Part shown: positions 1-6,142 of the stretch, in pieces
Layout of the letters: each line of letters begins with the position of its first letter
How positions within the stretch are numbered: position 1 is the stretch's first letter
Source of the DNA: Bacteroidia bacterium
GTDB lineage: Bacteria; Bacteroidota; Bacteroidia; B-17B0; Aurantibacillaceae
NCBI GenBank assembly: GCA_014379485.1
Contig: JACMLS010000085.1
Span: 1-10,989, forward strand
Length of the DNA: 10,989 bases
Direction of reading: 5' to 3'
The notes under the pieces: generated by a model
Told to the model about the DNA's origin: nothing
The model's database searches: none
Seen by the model: only the letters and a program-made list of their open reading frames with translations
Made by a program: the position numbers and the translations under genes

Positions 1-1
1 C

Positions 2-412
2 TCCGAGAAGCTGGAAGCCTCTTATGCCGGACAATTAGGAAAATTAATTGAGCCTGTGATAAAGCCATTGGGTTTCGACTGGAAAATAGGAATAGCCTTG
101 GTAACATCCTTTGCAGCGCGCGAAGTTTTTGTTGGAACAATGGCCACCATTTACAGCAGCAGCAGCGAAGAAGTAACTTCTGTAAGAGAAAAACTGCAGG
201 CAGAAACAGATCCTGCAACAGGAAAAAAAATCTACACCAAAGCGGTTTGCGCAAGCCTGCTTATTTTCTACGTTTTTGCCATGCAATGTATGAGTACACT
301 TGCCGTTGTAAAACGCGAGACCAAAAGCTGGAAATGGCCGCTTGTGCAGTTTCTTTTTATGGGTGTAATGGCCTATTTTGGGAGCTTTGCTGTTTACCAC
401 ATTTTTTCGTGA
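2..412 (+). CDS. feoB: Ferrous iron transport protein B, C-terminal part (5' end outside window)
   Basis: This is the last 136 residues of FeoB, the inner-membrane Fe(II) permease whose N-terminal GTPase domain lies before the window. The frame is open from base 2 to a TGA at 410-412. Hallmarks of the FeoB C-terminal core are visible: the AAREVFVGTMATIY segment just after the first membrane helix, a helix containing FAMQCMSTLAVVKRET (the conserved Cys-containing second half), and a last helix beginning WPLVQFLFMGV and ending at the C-terminus. Three hydrophobic stretches fit membrane spans. Family knowledge: FeoB imports ferrous iron, usually together with the small protein FeoA. Any feoA would lie upstream and cannot be seen. 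An A+T-only hairpin follows the stop. The identification is firm; only completeness of the rest of the gene is unknown. Confidence 0.95.
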   Translation, partial: SEKLEASYAGQLGKLIEPVIKPLGFDWKIGIALVTSFAAREVFVGTMATIYSSSSEEVTSVREKLQAETDPATGKKIYTKAVCASLLIFYVFAMQCMSTLAVVKRETKSWKWPLVQFLFMGVMAYFGSFAVYHIFS

Positions 413-429
413 GTTTTTTATTTCCTGAA

Positions 430-455
430 AATTAAATTAATCCGTAAATTTAATT
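430..455 (+). terminator. A+T-only hairpin after feoB, possible weak terminator
   Basis: A perfect 9-bp inverted repeat (AATTAAATT at 430-438, AATTTAATT at 447-455) encloses an 8-base loop, 18 bases after the feoB stop and 26 bases before the next start codon. There is no G+C in the stem and no strong T-tract after it, so termination would be weak. The right arm also contains TAAATTTA (445-452), which loosely resembles a Bacteroidota -7 box (TAnnTTTG), so the site could instead belong to the promoter of the phosphatase gene. Confidence 0.3.
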
Positions 456-480
456 CCAACATTTATTGCGTTTCTAAAAA

Positions 481-1395
481 ATGGCAACCGAGACCAATTT
501 TGATTTTATAGGTGACATACACGGTCATGCAGATGCCCTTGAAAAATTATTGCAGAAATTAGAATACAGGATCGATAAAGCCACCGGAATTTATTTTCAT
601 CCCAAAGGCCGCAAGATTTTTTTTGTAGGAGATTTTATTGACCGCGGGCCAAAAATAAAAGAAACACTTGAACTGGTAAAAAGCATGACCGATACCGGAA
701 ACGCAATGGCCGTTATGGGAAATCATGAATACAATGCGCTTTGTTTCTGGCATAAACATGAGGGAGAATTTCTAAGACCTCACATTACAAAAAACATTCA
801 TCAGCACACAAAAACAATTGAAGCCTTTCGCTCAAAAGATGAAGAGCTTCAATATTATCTTCAGTGGTTTTCTTCTTTACCCATTTATTACGAAAGTGAC
901 TTGTTCAGGGTTATACACGCCAACTGGGATCTTAAGCAAATAGACGTTCTCCGCAATAAAAAAGTAACGGATTTTACAGACCCCTCTTTTCTTATAGAAT
1001 CCAATACCAATGAAAAACTTAAAGATGCCGTTGAAATACTTTTAAAAGGAAACGAAGAAAAACACGAAAAACATTTTACCGATAAAGATGGCAACACACG
1101 TTTTGAGTACCGGGTAAAATGGTGGAGAAATAATGAGCCACAATTTCCGAAAGAATATTTATTCGAATTTCCTGATCATGAGTTTCCTGAAAAAACAAAA
1201 CCACGGCATACAATTTATTTGCCAGAAGAGCGCCCCGTTTTTTTTGGTCATTATTGGCTGCGTGCCGAAAAACCGGAACTGATGAGTCACAATTGCTGTT
1301 GCCTGGATTACTCTGTTGCAAAAGAAGGACTACTGGTTGCTTATAGGTTTAACGGCGAGCAAAAACTGGACGAAGAAAATTTTGTGTGGGTTTGA
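481..1395 (+). CDS. Metallophosphoesterase of the PPP (calcineurin-like / ApaH-like) family
   Basis: A 304-residue soluble protein with no signal peptide or membrane segment. All core PPP motifs are present in order: GDIHGH (11-16), GDFIDRG (50-56), GNHE (80-83), a His in IHANWD (145-150), GHYW (256-259) and LDYS (275-278) close to the C-terminus. These supply the Asp, His and Asn ligands of a two-metal centre and the catalytic His, so the enzyme should be active. Relatives hydrolyse phosphoprotein phosphates or diadenosine polyphosphates (PrpE/ApaH type); the sequence does not reveal which. About 100 residues separate IHANWD from GHYW, longer than in a minimal ApaH-like protein, and hold a charged stretch with KWW (213-215). 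Three consecutive Cys (272-274) precede the last motif. The ATG follows an A-rich leader, as is usual in Bacteroidota. The gene lies between feoB and the broken DUF2130 gene and appears to stand alone. Confidence 0.88.
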   Translation: MATETNFDFIGDIHGHADALEKLLQKLEYRIDKATGIYFHPKGRKIFFVGDFIDRGPKIKETLELVKSMTDTGNAMAVMGNHEYNALCFWHKHEGEFLRPHITKNIHQHTKTIEAFRSKDEELQYYLQWFSSLPIYYESDLFRVIHANWDLKQIDVLRNKKVTDFTDPSFLIESNTNEKLKDAVEILLKGNEEKHEKHFTDKDGNTRFEYRVKWWRNNEPQFPKEYLFEFPDHEFPEKTKPRHTIYLPEERPVFFGHYWLRAEKPELMSHNCCCLDYSVAKEGLLVAYRFNGEQKLDEENFVWV

Positions 1396-1406
1396 GATTT
1401 CTTCTG

Positions 1407-1453
1407 GGGCCGAGGCCCAATGATATGCTCCTCGCGGGACGCTTGGAGCGCTG
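1407..1453. repeat. G+C-rich double hairpin between genes (terminator or REP-like element)
   Basis: Twelve bases after the phosphatase stop comes a small hairpin, GGGCC (1407-1411) and GGCCC (1414-1418). It is followed by a second, near-symmetrical hairpin at 1427-1449: GCTCC pairs with GGAGC, a TC/TT internal loop follows, then GCG pairs with CGC around a GGA loop. The stretch is far richer in G+C than the rest of this AT-rich window. It may terminate the phosphatase transcript, though no T-run directly follows, or be a copy of a dispersed repetitive extragenic palindrome. Only one copy was noticed in this window. Confidence 0.45.
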
Positions 1454-1474
1454 ACATTTAATTTTATATCTTTA
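1443..1474 (+). promoter_or_regulatory. Possible Bacteroidota-type promoter of the DUF2130 gene
   Basis: TTGG (1443-1446) and TATCTTTA (1467-1474) are separated by 20 bases. They approximate the phylum's -33 TTTG and -7 TAnnTTTG elements. The -7-like box lies 22 bases before the ATG at 1497. The -33-like element overlaps the right arm of the G+C-rich hairpin. Both elements deviate from consensus, so this is tentative. Confidence 0.3.
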
Positions 1475-1496
1475 ATCTCCCAAATAAATTAAACGA

Positions 1497-2765
1497 ATGG
1501 CCAACAGTACCCAAATAAAATGTCCTAACTGCGGAACTTCAATTGATGTTCAGGATATTTTATCTCATCAGTTAGAAGATGAGTTGAAAAAAAAATTCAA
1601 CACACAATTAGCCGAAGAAAAAAAGAAATTTGATAAGGAACATGAAACTTTAAATAAAGCTAAAGAAGAATTTGAGCAGAAGAAACAAAAAGAGAATGAG
1701 ATTTTTCAGGAAAAATTAGAAAGCAAACTTAAATAAGAAAAAAAACAGATGGAAGAAAAACTGAGAAAAAAATTTAAATATTAGAAGTCAGAACAATTTG
1801 AAGCCTTGCAAAAAGAGCTGAACGAAAAATCTGCACAGATACAGGAACTGAATAAGACCAAAGCAGAAATTGAAAAACTGAAACGCGAGAAAGAAGAGAT
1901 GAAGGGCGTGATTGAAGCTGAGTCGCAAAAAAAATTAACTCAACTTATTATTGAGGAAAAAGAAAAAATAAGAAAAACAGAAGAAGATAAAAATGAACTG
2001 CGTTTTAAAGAACTTCAGAAACAATTAGAAGATCAGAAAAAATTAACCGAAGAAATGAAGCGCAAGCAAGAGCAAGGTTCTATGCAATTGCAGGGCGAGG
2101 TAATGGAACTTGCAATTGAAGAATGGCTTGCAGCACAATTTCCTTTAGATACCATTGAGGAAATTAAAAAAGGAGCACGCGGTGGTGATTGTATTCAACA
2201 CATTAATACACGAACGCATCAGAATTGTGGTTCTATTTATTATGAAAGTAAAAGAACAAAAGATTTTCAACCTGGTTGGATAGAAAAATTTAAAGCGGAT
2301 ATAAGAGTGAAAGGAGCAAATATTGGCGTGCTTGTTACAGATGCAATGCCATCCGATATGGAACGTGTTGGATTGAAAGACGGCATCTGGATTTGTTCGT
2401 TTGAAGAATTTAAAGGTTTGTGTACTGTGCTGAGAGAATCAATTATTCAGATCAGCAACGCATTGGCATCGCAGGAAAACAAAGGTGATAAAATGCATAT
2501 GTTGTACGACTATCTTACTGGTAATACTTTCAGGTTGCAGGTAGAAGCAATTGTTGAAGGTTTTACACAAATGAAAATTGATTTGGAAAGTGAGAAAAGA
2601 GCCATGCAGGCCATCTGGAAAAAGCGCGAAAAACAAATTGAAAAAGTTACTGTGAATACGATTGATATGCACGCGTCGATAAAAGGTATTGCAGGTAATG
2701 CAATTCAAAACGTGAAATTACTGGAATTGCCTGATGCGAAAAGTGAAACGGATGAAGTAGAATAA
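1497..2765 (+). pseudogene. DUF2130 family protein, interrupted by two in-frame stop codons
   Basis: A single reading frame of 422 codons matches the DUF2130 layout. It has a short N-terminal CPNCG motif (residues 9-13), a long Lys/Glu-rich coiled coil (about 25-190) and a C-terminal domain of about 200 residues. That domain contains GARGGDC (Asp at about 231) and YYESKR (Glu250, Lys252), an arrangement resembling the D...ExK core of PD-(D/E)xK nucleases. The frame is broken by TAA at 1734-1736 (codon 80) and TAG at 1782-1784 (codon 96), with no change of frame on either side. Both stops lie in the coiled coil, where Glu or Lys would be expected. As written, ribosomes would make a 79-residue fragment. 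A separate product could start at TTG 1806 or at ATG 1899, which follows a purine-rich stretch, and would keep the whole nuclease-like domain. The well-preserved remainder suggests recent inactivation, or a sequencing or assembly error. The molecular role of DUF2130 is not established. The stops and motifs are seen directly; the nuclease resemblance is inferred. Confidence 0.85.
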
Positions 2766-2860
2766 ATAAAGAAGGTTCAACTGTATTGAAAATAGGCTTG
2801 AATTTGAATCGATTCTGACAAGAAAACAAAAACTAAAAATTATTTTTATCAGAACAATAA

Positions 2861-4237
2861 GTGGATAAAGAAAAGTCAATATTAGATAAATTATCTATTC
2901 TCCTCCAATCAGCGGCTCAAATTAATGATACTGATGAGGAACGCTTGAGAAAATCAACTCTTCTTCTGTTGTCTTGCCTTTTTGCCTTCGCAGGCTTATT
3001 GTGGGGTGTGATCTACTTTTTGAATGGTTTGATTTTATCAGGATCCATTCCATTTGTATATGGAATAATCTCAACATTAAGTATCCTATTGTTTATCAAA
3101 ACCAAGAAATATAAATTCTTTTACAAAAGTCAGATTATATTGGTTTTATTTTTACCTTTTTTACTACAGCTAAGCCTGGGCGGGTTTATAACATCAAGTG
3201 TAGTCATCATTTGGGCAGTGTTATCGCCCATTGGGGCACTGTATTTTTTTCCTAAACGAAGTGACGCGATAAAATGTTTTTTAGCTTACATCGCAGCTCT
3301 TTTTGTTGCATTTATTCTAAACGATTACGTGGTTAAGAATTTTAAACCCGACATTTCTGAAACATTTATCAATATTTTTTTTCTGATGAATCTTATTTCT
3401 GTTACAACTTTAATTTTTACAAGCATTTATTACACACTAAACCAACAAGACAAGCTTAAGCGATTACTCGAAGAGAAAAATCATGAAATAATTGACAGTA
3501 TAAACTATGCTAAGCGAATACAGCAGGCAAGACTTCCAAAAAAAGAAGACATCTATTCTGCTCTGTCAAACAGTTTCGTTCTTTTTAAACCAAAAGATAT
3601 TGTGAGCGGAGACTTTTATTATTTTCATAAAAAAAACGCTCTTATTTTCATAGCCTCTGCAGACTGTACAGGTCATGGCGTACCTGGAGCACTTATGAGC
3701 ATGGTTGGATCTGAAAAGTTAGAAGATGCAGTTTCACAAACTAATGATACCTCAATTATTTTAAATATCTTAAATAAAGGAATCAAAACATCTCTGCGTC
3801 AATCCGAGCATACTGAATCCACAAGAGATGGTATGGACATTGCTATCTGTGCAATAAATTTAGAAAGTAGAATTGTAAAATATGCCGGTGCTAACCGCCC
3901 GCTGTGGATTATTCGTAATGGCGCATCAATTGTTGAAGAAATAAAAGCAACTAAAGCGGCTATTGGTGGCATTACAGAAGACAAACAAAAATTTGACTCA
4001 CATGAACTACAGTTAATGGAGGGTGATACCATTTATCTTTTTACCGACGGTTTTGCGGACCAATTTGGTGGGCTTTCAGGAAAAAAATTAATGACAAAAA
4101 AATTTAAAGAAATTCTCTTAAAAATCCAGGGAATGCAATTGAATGAGCAAGAACAGTTCTTAGACGGCTTCATAGAAAACTGGAAGGCAGGGACTGAACA
4201 AGTAGATGATATTTTAGTGATTGGCCTGAGGTTGTAA
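2861..4237 (+). CDS. Membrane-anchored SpoIIE/PP2C-type serine phosphatase
   Basis: A 458-residue protein with a membrane sensor half and a cytoplasmic phosphatase half. Six hydrophobic segments are visible at about 33-55, 62-80, 88-107, 111-130, 138-156 and 167-191. They are followed by a short coiled linker containing IIDSINYAKRIQQA (about 210-223), characteristic of Bacteroidota SpoIIE proteins. The PP2C-type metal-binding motifs are complete: SGDFYY (Asp251), ADCTGHGVPG (Asp268, GHG 271-273), RDGMD (322-326), TDGFAD (395-400) and VDD (448-450). Family members dephosphorylate an anti-sigma-factor antagonist (STAS protein) in partner-switching pathways. No antagonist or kinase gene is adjacent, so the target is unknown. 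The start is GTG: an in-frame TAA lies immediately before it (2858-2860), and there is no ATG before the membrane region, so only GTG or a later TTG can serve. The 95-base leader holds a weak TTCAA/TTGAA hairpin (2776-2790) and a palindrome GAATCGATTC (2806-2815) but no clear promoter. Confidence 0.92.
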   Translation: MDKEKSILDKLSILLQSAAQINDTDEERLRKSTLLLLSCLFAFAGLLWGVIYFLNGLILSGSIPFVYGIISTLSILLFIKTKKYKFFYKSQIILVLFLPFLLQLSLGGFITSSVVIIWAVLSPIGALYFFPKRSDAIKCFLAYIAALFVAFILNDYVVKNFKPDISETFINIFFLMNLISVTTLIFTSIYYTLNQQDKLKRLLEEKNHEIIDSINYAKRIQQARLPKKEDIYSALSNSFVLFKPKDIVSGDFYYFHKKNALIFIASADCTGHGVPGALMSMVGSEKLEDAVSQTNDTSIILNILNKGIKTSLRQSEHTESTRDGMDIAICAINLESRIVKYAGANRPLWIIRNGASIVEEIKATKAAIGGITEDKQKFDSHELQLMEGDTIYLFTDGFADQFGGLSGKKLMTKKFKEILLKIQGMQLNEQEQFLDGFIENWKAGTEQVDDILVIGLRL

Positions 4238-4278
4238 AATTTCCAAAAACCATCAATAAACTTTTCCAAAAAAGAATC

Positions 4279-4294
4279 AATAAATCTATTTATT
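4279..4294 (+). terminator. A+T hairpin with T-rich tail after the SpoIIE phosphatase
   Basis: AATAAAT (4279-4285) and ATTTATT (4288-4294) form an inverted repeat, leaving a 6-bp stem with a 4-base loop once loop geometry is allowed for. It is followed by a T-rich run to about 4303. It lies 41 bases after the phosphatase stop, in the convergent gap, and could end transcription weakly from the left. The stem has no G+C. Confidence 0.3.
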
Positions 4295-4306
4295 TTTCCT
4301 TTTACA

Positions 4307-4323
4307 GGTGCCCCGAAGGTACC
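4307..4323. terminator. Short hairpin in the convergent intergenic gap
   Basis: GGTGCC (4307-4312) and GGTACC (4318-4323) pair over 6 bp with one G-U on the + strand RNA, around the loop CCGAA. On the - strand the same site offers a TTCG-type loop closed by CC/GG. It lies between the converging phosphatase and aat genes, where transcription from both sides should stop. No T-run adjoins it, so a terminator role is only suggested by position. Confidence 0.25.
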
Positions 4324-4376
4324 AGATGCGTGCAAAATCCCCTGCTTCTTCATAAAGGAGTTCACTCCGGTAATTT

Positions 4377-5042
4377 TCAAACAGAAATATTTTCCGGAAT
4401 ATCTTTTCTAAGAATCTCACTGAATTTTTTTCCAGCAATCATTTCAGCACCCAAACTTTCAAGATGTGCAGTGTAAACCTGACAATCTATTAACGTGACT
4501 CCTTCATTTTTTAAATGAGCAACGAATTTTGCAAAGGCAATTTTAGAAGCATTGCTCACTAAGCTAAACATGCTTTCGCCAAAAAAAATGTTGCCGAGCT
4601 TTATTCCGTAAAGTCCGCCAACTAATTTTTCATCTTGCCACAATTCGGCACTGTGGGCGTGGCCGAGTTCATGCATTTTAATGTAAGCGGTCTGCACATC
4701 ATTGGTGATCCATGTACCCGGCTGATTTTTGCGTTTTATTCTTTTACAATTTGCAATTACACTTTTAAAATCTTTGTTGATGGTGAATTCAAATTCATTG
4801 TGTTCAATTAATTTCTTTAAGCTTTTACTCACTTTAAGTTTTTCAGGAAATAAAACAAAACGCGGATTCATAAACCACCACAAAATAATTCCATCGTCTT
4901 CATTATACCATGGAAAAATTCCGTTTTTGTAGGCAAGTAAAAGGCGTTCGGGAGAAAGGTCTCCGCCAACAGCAAGTAAGCCCTCACTGTCCGCAGTTTC
5001 TACCGACGGAAAAATTATTCTGGAGGAAAGTAAAGCAGGCAT
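4377..5042 (-). CDS. aat: Leucyl/phenylalanyl-tRNA-protein transferase
   Basis: A 221-residue cytoplasmic enzyme that transfers Leu or Phe from tRNA to proteins with N-terminal Lys or Arg, marking them for ClpS/ClpAP degradation (N-degron pathway). The full family signature is present: GGDLSPERLLLAYKNGIFPWY (split here as GGDLSPE 26-32 and FPWY 43-46), GTWIT (109-113), HAHSAE (128-133), GGLYG (142-146), FGESMFS (154-160), SNASK (163-167), DCQ (186-188) and HLESLGA (193-199). Glu156 and Gln188 match the catalytic-site residues known from the E. coli enzyme. The length is slightly below the E. coli protein (about 234) because the termini are short. The ATG at 5042 is followed at once by the conserved N-terminal segment, which supports this start. 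It lies 64 bases after the YD-repeat gene on the same strand and may be read through from it. Confidence 0.96.
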   Translation of the reverse strand: MPALLSSRIIFPSVETADSEGLLAVGGDLSPERLLLAYKNGIFPWYNEDDGIILWWFMNPRFVLFPEKLKVSKSLKKLIEHNEFEFTINKDFKSVIANCKRIKRKNQPGTWITNDVQTAYIKMHELGHAHSAELWQDEKLVGGLYGIKLGNIFFGESMFSLVSNASKIAFAKFVAHLKNEGVTLIDCQVYTAHLESLGAEMIAGKKFSEILRKDIPENISV

Positions 5043-5063
5043 GGTTCTGAAAATTTAATCTTT

Positions 5064-5101
5064 AACCATTTTACAACTGTAAATAATTTTATTCAATGGT
5101 T
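5064..5101 (-). other. Inverted repeat between the YD-repeat gene and aat
   Basis: AACCATT (5064-5070) and AATGGTT (5095-5101) form a 7-bp inverted repeat around 24 bases, which themselves contain TTAC-AACT-GTAA (5071-5082). It fills most of the 64-base gap just after the YD-repeat stop. It could be a transcript 3' structure or an operator for aat. No T-run follows on the - strand. Confidence 0.25.
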
Positions 5102-5106
5102 TTCTC

Positions 5107-5985
5107 TCAATAAAACAAATACTCATAAACAGTAATGTACTGTAGTTTATTTTCAGGCACTTTGGTTACCGTTTCTTTTATCACCAGCCCCTTGTTGTTG
5201 TATTGGTAAACAGACCGGAATTTTTCGTTCATTGTACTTTCTTGCAGTAAGCCCTGTTTATCATAGATCATTACATAAGCCCCCTTTTCTTTTTTATTAT
5301 TTCTTGTAACAAACCAACCGGTCATTTTACCATCTTTATTCCAGGTATAACGCTGTGTTTCTTTTTGTTTCACTTCAAGTTTTTCAGCTACTTTTCCGTT
5401 GGTATGATAGGTCCACGTAGTAACAGTTGTGTCTGTACCAAGGTAGCAGCTTAAAAGCTTGAGCGTATCTCCTTTTGCAGCGTAAAAATATTTTTTGTAG
5501 TCGATTTTGTAATTTCCGTTGGTCATATACGATTCAGAAAGGCGGCCCTTGTTGTCGTAAAAATAAAATTGCCCGCTTTTGTCTGCAAGCACAATTGATT
5601 CCAGACCGTTTTTGCCATATGTATAAACAGATTTTATTCCAAATTCAACGGCCTCTGTAATCCTTCCTTTGTTATCATAAGTATAACTAAGCACATCAGC
5701 TTTTGCCTGGCCGCTGTATCGTGAGATCTGAGAAATCAGGTGCCCCTTGTCATCATAAATACTTTTCCTGTAGAATGAACTGTCCGGGGAAGTCCACAAC
5801 AACTCTTGTCCGTTTTCATTGTAGAGGTTTATCCTGACATCTTTTTTTTGTTCGTCTGTTCTGGAAACAGTTGTTTTCAGTTGTTTTATCTTTTTAGAAA
5901 GAATAAGATCAGCGGGATGAAGAATAACCTGGGAGGAAAGGCTGAGTACGCAGAGCGCAGAAAAGGCAAAGAAGAAATTTTTCAT
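5107..5985 (-). CDS. Exported protein with YD-like (RHS-type) repeats
   Basis: A 292-residue protein of unknown function. Residues 1-19 (MKNFFFAFSALCVLSLSSQ) form a signal peptide with no lipobox Cys at its end, so it is probably periplasmic or outward-facing rather than a lipoprotein. The rest consists of degenerate YD-like repeats of the form aromatic-x-(Y/W)-(D/N)-x-x-G-(R/K/L). Examples are IYDDKGHLI (77-84), YTYDNKGRI (101-109), YTYGKNGLE (121-129), FYDNKGRLS (142-150), WTYHTNGKV (191-199), YTWNKDGKM (213-221), IYDKQGLLQ (240-248) and YQYNNKGLV (260-268). Such repeats build beta-strand barrels or sheets in RHS and toxin-antitoxin-repeat families. There is no RHS core or toxin domain, no sorting domain and no membrane anchor. 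It is the third gene of the - strand series, 157 bases after the 402-residue cargo gene, and likely has its own promoter. The YD assignment rests on visible repeat spacing. Confidence 0.75.
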   Translation of the reverse strand: MKNFFFAFSALCVLSLSSQVILHPADLILSKKIKQLKTTVSRTDEQKKDVRINLYNENGQELLWTSPDSSFYRKSIYDDKGHLISQISRYSGQAKADVLSYTYDNKGRITEAVEFGIKSVYTYGKNGLESIVLADKSGQFYFYDNKGRLSESYMTNGNYKIDYKKYFYAAKGDTLKLLSCYLGTDTTVTTWTYHTNGKVAEKLEVKQKETQRYTWNKDGKMTGWFVTRNNKKEKGAYVMIYDKQGLLQESTMNEKFRSVYQYNNKGLVIKETVTKVPENKLQYITVYEYLFY

Positions 5986-6009
5986 ACGAATGCAATTATT
6001 AATTTACTG

Positions 6010-6017
6010 TAAAAATA
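6010..6017 (-). promoter_or_regulatory. Possible -7 box of the YD-repeat gene
   Basis: On the - strand this reads TATTTTTA, close to TAnnTTTG, 24 bases before the ATG at 5985. It sits in an A/T run and no clear -33 TTTG was identified at the right spacing, so the support is weak. Confidence 0.2.
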
Positions 6018-6061
6018 AAAAAAACTATCAGTGAAGGAAGATCACAATCGGGTCGAAATCT

Positions 6062-6102
6062 CAATTAGCTCGAATAGAAAGTCAGACATTCGTTTATAAT
6101 TG
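6062..6102 (-). terminator. Two-part hairpin after the T9SS cargo genes
   Basis: CAATTA (6062-6067) pairs with TAATTG (6097-6102), and CGAAT (6071-6075) pairs with ATTCG (6088-6092), giving a 6-bp and a 5-bp stem separated by a 3/4-base internal loop around a 12-base apical loop. It starts 41 bases after the stop of the 402-residue gene and precedes the YD-repeat gene on the same strand. Position suggests a 3' end for the cargo operon. No T-run follows on the - strand, so it would not be a classical intrinsic terminator. Confidence 0.35.
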
Positions 6103-6142
6103 GTTCTTCTTGCTCCAGCTAAGCTTTACTGCCTGCTGAATT

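Noticed and set aside
44..400. 118-codon open frame on the - strand
   Set aside because: Antisense to the clear FeoB C-terminus, with Cys/Phe-rich content typical of a shadow frame.
1497..1784. Alternative genetic code or programmed stop-codon readthrough in the DUF2130 gene
   Set aside because: TAA, TAG and TGA all act as ordinary stops at the ends of the other genes here, two different stops are involved, and no readthrough signal was recognised. Mutation or error is simpler.
2806..2815. Palindrome GAATCGATTC as an operator
   Set aside because: A single 10-base palindrome in AT-rich DNA with no second copy and no regulator gene nearby is expected by chance.
4033..4380. 115-codon open frame on the - strand as a gene
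   Set aside because: Most of it is antisense to the catalytic end of the SpoIIE phosphatase and looks non-protein-like there. Only the gap portion is noted as a low-interest possibility.
5107..5985. RHS polymorphic toxin with immunity gene
   Set aside because: There is no RHS core motif, no variable C-terminal toxin region and no small immunity gene next to it; the neighbouring gene is aat.
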